Shown piece by piece: positions 57,951 to 64,000 of a DNA stretch of 64,000 nucleotides. Location of the stretch: positions 248,001 to 312,000 of the forward strand of contig CAZSBB010000001.1 of assembly GCA_964605235.1 (NCBI GenBank). Direction: 5' to 3'. Position 1 is the first letter of the stretch; each line of letters starts with the position of its first letter. A model generated the notes under the pieces. It did no database searches, was not told the DNA's origin, and saw only the letters and a program-made list of their open reading frames with translations. The position numbers and the translations under genes are program-made. This DNA is from CAZSBB01 sp964605235 (GTDB lineage Bacteria > Planctomycetota > Phycisphaerae > Phycisphaerales > Phycisphaeraceae).

Positions 57951-57964
57951 CCCCCCCCGGAAAT
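57951..57964. repeat. C-run-GGAA element after the Mtd-family gene
   Basis: CCCCCCCCGGAAAT starts directly after the TAA at 57948-57950. Confidence 0.6.
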
Positions 57965-58021
57965 TCGCGTGCGTTTCAGTCACGCGCTCCGTTGATTTCT
58001 CCGCAGCAAGTCAGAAAAGCA

Positions 58022-58119
58022 GTTTTCTCACAGAGAGCACAGAGCCACAGCGAGAAGACTGAGCAAAACACATTGCTGCTGTCTTCACTCCGTGTCTCCG
58101 TGTCTCTGTGAGAGAAAAT
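58022..58119. repeat. CACAGAG inverted repeat, copy 2
   Basis: The left arm TTCTCACAGAGAGCACAGAG and right arm CGTGTCTCCGTGTCTCTGTG flank about 40 nt. It fills the gap between the convergent Mtd-family and regulator genes. Confidence 0.65.
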
Positions 58120-58133
58120 GACTTCGATCCTGC

Positions 58134-59252
58134 TCACTCCGGCAGGCGCGTGGATGTGCCCTGTCGCAGTTCGCCTGACAGCACCACGCGCAGCGGCGGG
58201 CGGAGCGGATCAAGCAGGCGCTGCACCAGCAATTCGCCGGCGTGCCGACCCATGCGGTCCATCGGCGCCGCCACGGTGGTCAACGGGCCGCGCGGCAGCG
58301 TGCGCCCCAGTTCCTGACCATCGAAACCGATCAGCTGAAAATCCCGGCCCGGTTCCAACCCGTGTGAAGCCGCCCCGTGCAGGAAACCCACGGCAAGCTC
58401 ATCGCTGGCGGCGCACACGCCATCGGGGCGCGGCTTGAGCTGCAGAAAATCCTGCACCGCCCGGGCGCCATCCAACGACATGTAAAACCGACAACGCAGC
58501 AGGTGATCCGCCGCCAGCTCGTAACCCAGCCCCGCTTCCAATCCCTGCAGACGCAACTGCGAAGTCACGTCGTACCGGCAGCGCTGGGTCGGATCGCCCC
58601 GCCCAATGAAGCACACATTCCGGCAACCGCACGCCGCCAGATGCAAACCCGCCAGGTAGCCCGCGTGCAACGAATCGAAACTCACCACGTCAAAGTTGCC
58701 CGGCTGCAACACCGGCGTGACCGCCGCCGTGTCGATCACCATCTGCGCCTGGCCCGGTTCAGACACCAGCACCGGCGCTTCGGGCGGGTTGATCCGCACC
58801 ACCGCGTCATACGCCCGCGCCGAGGGCAGCGGATCCTGATAGCGCACATCCACCACCTGGGCGTCGACTCCCTGCGCCTGCAGCACCGCGAGCACCTGAT
58901 CCATTGCGTCCCGGTGCATCTGGTCGGGCCGCTTCCACACATTGAGCACCGCCACCCGCTTGCCCACCAGCGGCAGGGGCTGCACCGGCGCACTGTCATC
59001 CGTCGGCGCGCTCAAGCCCTGGGCGACATACGTCCCGCGCCCCGGCCGGGACACCAGCAGCCCGGCGGCGACCAGGTCCTTGATCGCCCGGTGCGTGTTG
59101 TTCTGCCCGCAGCCGAGCTGTCCCGCCAGCGTTTTGATCGGCGGCAACCGCTTGCCTGCCGCCCACTGCCGCCCGATTCGCCGCTGCAGCAGCCGCTTGA
59201 TTTTCTGGTATTCCCGGTCCTGCTCGAAGATCGTTTCCGTATCCTGGGTCAT
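58134..59252 (-). CDS. GntR-LacI chimeric transcriptional regulator
   Basis: A 372-residue regulator with a GntR-type winged helix (about 12-80: KRLPPIKTLAGQLGCGQNNT, then HRAIKDLVAAGLLVSRPGRGTYVA) fused to a LacI/PBP1-type ligand domain (about 95-365: GKRVAVLNVWKR, VSFDSLHAGYLAGLHLAACG, GVCAASDELAVGFLHGA, QLIGFDGQELGRTLPRGPLTTVAAPMD). The combination is like AraR-type repressors. The ligand is probably a sugar or small metabolite. AGGAGG supports the ATG at 59252. It is divergent from the AstE-like gene, the obvious candidate target. Confidence 0.9.
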   Translation of the reverse strand: MTQDTETIFEQDREYQKIKRLLQRRIGRQWAAGKRLPPIKTLAGQLGCGQNNTHRAIKDLVAAGLLVSRPGRGTYVAQGLSAPTDDSAPVQPLPLVGKRVAVLNVWKRPDQMHRDAMDQVLAVLQAQGVDAQVVDVRYQDPLPSARAYDAVVRINPPEAPVLVSEPGQAQMVIDTAAVTPVLQPGNFDVVSFDSLHAGYLAGLHLAACGCRNVCFIGRGDPTQRCRYDVTSQLRLQGLEAGLGYELAADHLLRCRFYMSLDGARAVQDFLQLKPRPDGVCAASDELAVGFLHGAASHGLEPGRDFQLIGFDGQELGRTLPRGPLTTVAAPMDRMGRHAGELLVQRLLDPLRPPLRVVLSGELRQGTSTRLPE

Positions 59253-59439
59253 GTCGATGACCTCCTGTAATTATCTCTATTCTATCTTAAACCCGATCCG
59301 GATTGCTCAATTCAAGTCCTGATTGATGGTGATATGCAGTAAATTGTTGATTTCCGATGAACTGCGACAGATTTTGACAACGCTCATCAGCAACTTACGA
59401 TTGTCTTATCGACATCCCATCAAGCCGCAGGAGTCCCTG
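59253..59439. promoter_or_regulatory. Divergent promoter region
   Basis: AT-rich for the window. It includes the palindrome ATCCGGAT (59296-59303), a possible regulator site close to the regulator start. Rightward, TTGACA (59374-59379), a 16-nt spacer and TACGAT (59396-59401) form a strong sigma70-type promoter. Its transcript would start near 59408 and contain CAGGAG before GTG 59440. Confidence 0.6.
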
Positions 59440-60591
59440 GTGGATACAGTCATCTGGCAGCAGGTCGAGCCGGGGCACAAGCAGTGGGTGACGCAGACCT
59501 TCACCGCCGCCAATGGGCAGGGTTGTACGGTGAGTCTGGGCGTGGTGCGCGGGTCGGCGGAGGGGCCGACCTGCACCCACATCGCCGGGCAGCACGGCAT
59601 GGAGCATGTCGGGCCGATCGTGCTGCGCGACCTGTTCGAGGAGCTGGATCCGACGCAGTTGCGCGGCACGTTGCTGCTGGTGCCCTGCGCCAACCCGCTG
59701 GCGCTCGCGCTCGATTTCGAAGGCTATCCCGAAACGCTCGATCCCCAGACCTTGATCCCCGGCGCGGTGACCGCCGCGTCGCTGGGCGTCAAGGAACGCA
59801 GCGAGCTGGGCGAGCTCAACATGAATCGGCTCTGGCCGGCTGGCGGCGAGCCTGATGCAACGGGACGCCATCCGTTGGCGGGGCAGATCGTGCGCTGGCT
59901 CTGGCGCCACGCGGTGTGCGGGGCGGCCGCGGTGATCGACCATCACGCGGTGCGCTGCGCCCTCAAGCCTTACCTGTTCGCCGAGCAGGAAGTGCTCGCC
60001 TGGACCCCGATCCTCGGCATGCCCGCGGTGTGGTGCACCGGCAGCGCGCACGAGTTTGGCGACACCTATCCCTACCGCCGGCTGTGCATGAGCGCCATCC
60101 GCGCCGGGCAGGTGGGCATCTGCATCGAATACAGCACGCAGTTCACCATTCGTGAACCGGAGCGGGCGATGGGGCGTTTCGCGGTGCTCAACCTGTGCCG
60201 GGCGCTGGGCATGCTCGAGGGCGAAGTGGAAATGCCGCGCGATGTCTGGTTGATTCCCGGGCATTACTGGGACCACTCCCGGCAACTCACCAGTGCCGCA
60301 GCGGGCCACGTGCATTTTTTCGTGGATGAGTACGAGCCGATTGCCGCCGGCCAGACGCTGGCGGAAATCCGTTGCGTGCAAACCCATGCCGTGCTCGACC
60401 GCATCACCGCGCCCACCGCGGGCCTGATGCTCGATCGCACCACGCGCTGCCTGCACCGCAGCGGCGAGCCCGTCTGCCGCGTGGCGACCACCGCCCAACT
60501 GCTCGCCCGCGCGGGGGAACGCTATCCCGTCCCCCCCGGAATCCCCCGGAATTCTCGGAAACGCCCGGGGAACTTGACGGACTTGGCTTAG
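59440..60591 (+). CDS. AstE/aspartoacylase-family deacylase
   Basis: Zinc carboxypeptidase-like deacylase of 383 residues. The zinc motif GQHGMEHVG (His and Glu ligands) and a later IDHHAV with the third ligand are present. The C-terminal beta-barrel follows (about 270-360: AAGHVHFFVDEYEPIAAGQTLAEIR). Relatives remove succinyl, acetyl or similar groups from amino acids. I start at GTG 59440: CAGGAG lies 6 nt upstream and the promoter at 59374-59401 rules out the ATG at 59323. The last 20 residues (from about PVPPGIPRNS) derive from a C-run-GGAA repeat, so the original stop was probably lost. Confidence 0.85.
   Translation: MDTVIWQQVEPGHKQWVTQTFTAANGQGCTVSLGVVRGSAEGPTCTHIAGQHGMEHVGPIVLRDLFEELDPTQLRGTLLLVPCANPLALALDFEGYPETLDPQTLIPGAVTAASLGVKERSELGELNMNRLWPAGGEPDATGRHPLAGQIVRWLWRHAVCGAAAVIDHHAVRCALKPYLFAEQEVLAWTPILGMPAVWCTGSAHEFGDTYPYRRLCMSAIRAGQVGICIEYSTQFTIREPERAMGRFAVLNLCRALGMLEGEVEMPRDVWLIPGHYWDHSRQLTSAAAGHVHFFVDEYEPIAAGQTLAEIRCVQTHAVLDRITAPTAGLMLDRTTRCLHRSGEPVCRVATTAQLLARAGERYPVPPGIPRNSRKRPGNLTDLA
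60530..60573. repeat. C-run-GGAA element inside the deacylase 3' end
   Basis: CCCCCCCGGAATCCCCCGGA, then ATTCTCGGAAACGCCCGGGG. It lies within the open frame of the deacylase gene and codes for its C-terminal tail. Confidence 0.55.
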
Positions 60592-60602
60592 AAATGATCT
60601 CA

Positions 60603-60721
60603 AAACTCACCACAGAGGCACAGAGGACACAGAGAGCAAGCCTCAGAAGCCTACTGCTCCTCAGGATTTCCCTGCATTCTCGGTGAGCATTTCTCGGTGA
60701 TCTCTGTGGCTCGGTGCTTTC
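60603..60721. repeat. CACAGAG inverted repeat, copy 3
   Basis: The arm CTCACCACAGAGGCACAGAG (60606-60625) and a right arm with ATCTCTGTGGCTCGGTGC (60699-60716). It lies between the convergent deacylase and GT39-TPR genes. Confidence 0.65.
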
Positions 60722-60741
60722 TATGCGTTTGCGATAGTTGC

Positions 60742-62643
60742 TTAATCCCCCGCACCGGCTGCCGGCTTAGGTGACTGCGTCAACTCCGCCAGCAGCGCCC
60801 GGGCGACCGGATGATTCGGTTCCAGAGCCAACACCCGACGCACCGTGGCGACCGCCGCCTCCGTCTGACCGCAGCGCGCCTGCGTGATCGCCAGATGCAA
60901 TTGAATCTGCACCTGCTGCGGCGCCAGCTCGGCAGCGCGCTGGAGATGCGGCAGCGCGTCGGCAAACATGCCCATCCGCCCCAGCAACGCGCCCAGGTTC
61001 GCCTGCGCTTCCAGCAAGCTCGGCTCCAACTGCACCGCCAGTTGCAGATGCGCCAGGGCTGCCTGCTGCCGGGCGGTGTCTGCACCCGGTGACGCCAGCA
61101 GTTGACCCAGCAGCGCGTGCGAGCTGGCGCGCGTCGGCCGGAGCTCCACCGCGCGCTGCAACATGGCGATCGCGCCCGGCAAATCCTGCTGCTCCACCGC
61201 CAGCGTGCGCCCCAGGTTGTGGTACGTCCCCGCCCGCATCTGCTGCACCGCAAACGTCGGCCACCACGCCAGCGCCAGGGCAATGGCCGCCGCGAGCGCC
61301 GCCCCCACCCGCTGACGCATCGGCCAGGCGCCACGCCCGACCAGTTGCAGCAAACCCGCAGGCGCCAGGGGCCAGAGCAGCAGCGTCAGCGGATGCCGAT
61401 AGCGCGCGAAAATGAAGAACAGCGCCAGCGACGCCAGATAGCTCGCCGCCAAAACCACCACCGGCCAAACCGTGCGCCAGCGCGTTCCCAATGTCGCCAG
61501 ACCCACGGCCGCCAGCGGCAAAATGACGCCCAGATGCAGCACCCAACTCAAACCCCACAGCACGCTGCTGCGGTCCTGCCAGACGTACAGGTCATCCACG
61601 TCGCTCACTTCCACCCGATTGAGCGCCAGCAGCGTTTTCCAACCCAGCAGTTGCAACCATGCCCCCGGCTGCGTGCGGATGTAGGTCAATGCCTGATCGC
61701 GCCAGTAGTCGGACACCGCACGATGGCTCAGCGGATGGCCAACGGCTTGTTCCGCCAGCGCGCGGGCGTCGGTGCGTTCGTAGCGCGCGTCGCCGCGCCC
61801 CGGCACGAGTTCGATGTAGGTGCCGTCGGCGTGGGGATTGTTGCCGATGTAAAAGTTCGGGCCAAACTGGCTGGTGGTCAGTTGCCATTCCCCGCCCACC
61901 GCATGGTTGCGCGCCAGCACCGGCAGCAGGACCAGCAGCAAACCGACGAGCAGTGCCGCAGCGCGCTGCAGGCCGCGGCGCCAGTTCCGCGTGGCCGTGT
62001 TCATCGTGTTGCCCAGCACCGCCCACAGCAGCAACCCCGGCAGCAGCACGGCTGCGTTCTCGCGCGTCAGCACAAGCAGGCCCAGCAGCGCCCCCCCGCT
62101 CGCCCAGCACCACCAGCGCTGCCGGGCACTGGTCGCCAGCCAGCACAGCAGCGCCCCCAGCAGCACGCCGTCGAGCACGGACTTCTGCAGAATCAGGTCA
62201 AAAAAAATCGCCGGCGGATACAGCGCCAGGCCGACTCCCGCCAGCCATCCCGCACGCCGGCCGAACCAGTGCGCCGTCGCCTGTCCCATGAGCATGCAGC
62301 CGAGCGCTCCCAGCAGCACTTGCGCCAAGCGGATGACCACCAGCTCCGGGCCCGGCAGCAGCAGGAGCAGTCCCATCAGGTAGGGATAGAGCGGCGCCTG
62401 GTAAAACACGTCCTGGCCCACCCAGTCGCCGGCCGCCAGTTGCAGCGCCCAGTGGTGATAGCTGTAGCCATCGCCCAGCAGCAGCTCGATAGCAGGATGG
62501 CCACGCATCTGGAAGAAGACAAGCAGACGCAGCGCCAGTGCGAGCGCGAAAATCCCCAGCAGCCACCGCCAACCCAGACCCGTCGGCAGCACAGCCGAAG
62601 CCGGCGGCGCGGCGGTCGATTCACGGCTGACAGCGCTGCTCAT
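60742..62643 (-). CDS. GT39-like membrane protein with TPR domain
   Basis: A 633-residue protein: about ten hydrophobic segments (30-440) of the polyprenyl-phosphate-sugar glycosyltransferase type, with the acidic loop motif GDGYSYHHWA near residue 57. A soluble tail (about 470-615) follows with four TPR-like repeats such as AIAMLQRAVELRPTRASSHALLGQLL and ALPHLQRAAELAPQQVQIQLHLA. The GT-C plus TPR architecture is common in protein O-mannosyltransferase-like proteins of planctomycetes and relatives. The ATG at 62643 is 7 nt after TATCCT. It is divergent from carA. Confidence 0.85.
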   Translation of the reverse strand: MSSAVSRESTAAPPASAVLPTGLGWRWLLGIFALALALRLLVFFQMRGHPAIELLLGDGYSYHHWALQLAAGDWVGQDVFYQAPLYPYLMGLLLLLPGPELVVIRLAQVLLGALGCMLMGQATAHWFGRRAGWLAGVGLALYPPAIFFDLILQKSVLDGVLLGALLCWLATSARQRWWCWASGGALLGLLVLTRENAAVLLPGLLLWAVLGNTMNTATRNWRRGLQRAAALLVGLLLVLLPVLARNHAVGGEWQLTTSQFGPNFYIGNNPHADGTYIELVPGRGDARYERTDARALAEQAVGHPLSHRAVSDYWRDQALTYIRTQPGAWLQLLGWKTLLALNRVEVSDVDDLYVWQDRSSVLWGLSWVLHLGVILPLAAVGLATLGTRWRTVWPVVVLAASYLASLALFFIFARYRHPLTLLLWPLAPAGLLQLVGRGAWPMRQRVGAALAAAIALALAWWPTFAVQQMRAGTYHNLGRTLAVEQQDLPGAIAMLQRAVELRPTRASSHALLGQLLASPGADTARQQAALAHLQLAVQLEPSLLEAQANLGALLGRMGMFADALPHLQRAAELAPQQVQIQLHLAITQARCGQTEAAVATVRRVLALEPNHPVARALLAELTQSPKPAAGAGD

Positions 62644-62650
62644 GAACTAC

Positions 62651-62656
62651 AGGATA
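62651..62656 (-). promoter_or_regulatory. -10 element of the leaderless GT39-TPR gene
   Basis: Minus-strand TATCCT ends 7 nt before the ATG at 62643. Confidence 0.45.
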
Positions 62657-62721
62657 CCGGAGGCGCTCGCCCCGCAAGGGAACGCTTTTCACGCGTCGCT
62701 TTACCCGCTGCCGACGCTCGC

Positions 62722-62727
62722 TATACT
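62722..62727 (+). promoter_or_regulatory. -10 element of leaderless carA
   Basis: TATACT ends 7 nt before the ATG at 62735, with TTTACC 16 nt further upstream as a possible -35. Confidence 0.5.
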
Positions 62728-62734
62728 CCTGCCG

Positions 62735-63976
62735 ATGTCCAGCGAACCCCATGCGATTGCCACTGTTCCCGCGCGCCTGGCGCTTGAAGACGGCAGCGTT
62801 TTCACCGGCCAGGCGTTCGGCGATCTGACCCCACGCTCCACCGTGGGCGAAGTCGTGTTCAACACGTCGCTTACCGGCTACCAGGAGATCCTCACCGATC
62901 CCTCCTATGCCGGGCAGATCGTCACCATGACCTATCCGCTGATCGGGAACTACGGCGTCAACGCCCAGGATGTCGAGTCCCGCGCCAGCTTCGTCCGCGG
63001 CTTCGTCGTTCGGGAACTGGCGAACCTCGCCAGCAATTTCCGCTCGGACTCCAAACTGGAAAACTGGCTCGCTGCCCAGGGCATCACCGGCATTGCCGGG
63101 CTCGACACCCGGGCGCTCACCCGCAAGCTCCGCATCACGGGCGCGCTCAACGGCGTGCTGAGCACCGAAGCCAAACTCTCCGACGCCCAACTCGTCGCCC
63201 GCGCCAAGGCAGCGCCGAGCATGGCGGGGCAGAACCTCGTCACCAGTGTGGGCGTCACCGAGCCGTTCACTTGGGACCGCGACCTGGGCGACTGGGCGCC
63301 GATCCAGGGCGTGGTGCCCGCGCGTGCGCAGAAGTATCCGGTCGTCGCGCTCGACTGCGGCGCCAAGCTCAACATCCTGCGCAATCTCGTGGACAGCGGC
63401 TGCCAGGTCACCGTGCTGCCCCATGACGCTTCGCCCGAGCAGATTCTCGAACACAAGCCGCGCGGCCTGTTCATCTCCAACGGTCCGGGCGACCCGGCGG
63501 CGGTCGAACCCACCATCCGCACCCTGAAAAAACTGCTGGGCCAACTGCCCATCTTCGGCATCTGCCTGGGCCATCAGCTCCTGAGCCTGGCGATGGGCGC
63601 CACGACCTACAAGCTCAAGTTCGGCCACCGCGGCGGCAACCAGCCGGTGCAGAACCTCGCCACCCGCAAAGTCGAAATCACCAGTCAGAACCACGGCTTC
63701 GCGGTGGATGTCGACAGCCTGGGCAAAGTCGGCGGCGAAGCCACCCACATCAACCTCAACGACCGCACGCTCGAAGGCTTCCGCCACCAGAGTGAGCCGA
63801 TCTTCGCCGTGCAGTACCACCCCGAAGCCGCCCCCGGCCCGCACGACGCCCGCTACCTGTTCGACTGCTTCATCGACATGATGGACAGCGGCCAAAGCCC
63901 CAGCGGCCAGCAGATGGACCGCGCCCAACGCCGCCGCAATGCCGTGGAACACATCCCCGAGCTGAGCGAAGCGTAA
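62735..63976 (+). CDS. carA: Carbamoyl-phosphate synthase small subunit
   Basis: Glutamine amidotransferase subunit feeding ammonia to CarB for arginine and pyrimidine synthesis. The 413-residue protein (382 in E. coli) has the CarA-type N domain (ALEDGSVFTGQAFG, FNTSLTGYQEILTDPSYAGQ) and a class I glutaminase: LFISNGPGDP, the nucleophile Cys in GICLGHQLL, HRGGNQPV, and the His-Glu pair in VQYHPEAAPGPHD. The C-terminal 30 residues (MDRAQRRRNAVEHIPELSEA) are an extra tail. The gene is complete; carB is not in the window. Confidence 0.96.
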   Translation: MSSEPHAIATVPARLALEDGSVFTGQAFGDLTPRSTVGEVVFNTSLTGYQEILTDPSYAGQIVTMTYPLIGNYGVNAQDVESRASFVRGFVVRELANLASNFRSDSKLENWLAAQGITGIAGLDTRALTRKLRITGALNGVLSTEAKLSDAQLVARAKAAPSMAGQNLVTSVGVTEPFTWDRDLGDWAPIQGVVPARAQKYPVVALDCGAKLNILRNLVDSGCQVTVLPHDASPEQILEHKPRGLFISNGPGDPAAVEPTIRTLKKLLGQLPIFGICLGHQLLSLAMGATTYKLKFGHRGGNQPVQNLATRKVEITSQNHGFAVDVDSLGKVGGEATHINLNDRTLEGFRHQSEPIFAVQYHPEAAPGPHDARYLFDCFIDMMDSGQSPSGQQMDRAQRRRNAVEHIPELSEA

Positions 63977-64000
63977 GCCGCCGTCAGAGCATTCACCACA

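Noticed and set aside
59323..59439. ATG start at 59323 for the deacylase
   Set aside because: The TTGACA/TACGAT promoter at 59374-59401 lies downstream of it, and the first 39 residues are not family-like.
1..64000. tRNA or rRNA genes
   Set aside because: I looked for clover-leaf arms and T-loop sequences by eye and found none; tRNAscan-SE or Infernal would settle it.

Overview
The window is about 64 kb of GC-rich bacterial chromosome carrying roughly 52 protein genes and no rRNA, tRNA, CRISPR array, transposase or phage module that I could recognise. The organism is most likely a planctomycete, perhaps of the Phycisphaerae. This is inferred from an H4MPT-type methylene dehydrogenase, scattered rather than clustered housekeeping genes, two Ser/Thr kinases, several sugar-acid and beta-propeller glycosidase-like genes, and dense intergenic inverted repeats with GAAGCGTCAGCGA arms of a kind I associate with planctomycete genomes. 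No rRNA or marker tree backs this up.

Layout. 0.5-3.9 kb: rho, a LamG-fold protein and a lone nuoI, followed by repeats. 4.4-13.8 kb: a divergent catabolic island. An IclR regulator leads a rightward run (class III aminotransferase, FAH hydrolase, RraA-type aldolase, amidohydrolase, SDR). A PLP aminotransferase, an ornithine cyclodeaminase-like enzyme and an M81 metallopeptidase run leftward. 14-24 kb: housekeeping (lgt, rsmD, a small kinase, a CPBP protease, a LOG-family protein, dus, a lipoprotein, pgi-tadA, leucyl aminopeptidase). 24.4-28 kb: an unknown beta-propeller-like gene bracketed by repeats, an enolase-superfamily dehydratase and a creatininase-family amidohydrolase. 28-32 kb: a leftward envelope-glycan operon (UbiA/DPPR-synthase-like, a polytopic membrane protein, GT39).

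32-45 kb: C45 acyltransferase, UspA, lipoprotein cyclophilin, a HAMP-GGDEF cyclase, a GT4 glycosyltransferase, two further propeller-type proteins, a PHP phosphatase, a large membrane Ser/Thr kinase, a Gfo/Idh/MocA oxidoreductase and SixA. 45.6-52.8 kb: the complete phosphate operon pstS-pstC-pstA-pstB-phoU on the minus strand, with very large PstC and PstA, a candidate Pho box, an internal hairpin after pstS and a terminator after phoU. 53-64 kb: an acyl-CoA ligase, a secreted helical-repeat-like protein, an MtdA/B/C-family dehydrogenase, a GntR-LacI chimeric regulator divergent from an AstE-like deacylase, a GT39-TPR protein, and carA.

Two patterns run across the window. First, genes fall into two initiation classes: most have a purine-rich Shine-Dalgarno sequence, but at least eleven instead have a TANNNT (-10) hexamer ending 6-8 nt before the start codon, as expected for leaderless mRNAs. 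Second, the gaps hold at least six distinct repeat families: GAAGCGTCAGCGA inverted repeats, TTAGCCCC palindromes, CCACAGATGAACAC arms, CACAGAG arms, GATTTGTTGATT tracts, and a C-run-GGAA element that often starts 0-1 nt after a stop codon. The candidates for undescribed biology are the IclR island, the repeat-bracketed propeller gene, the stop-codon-abutting element and the leaderless gene class.
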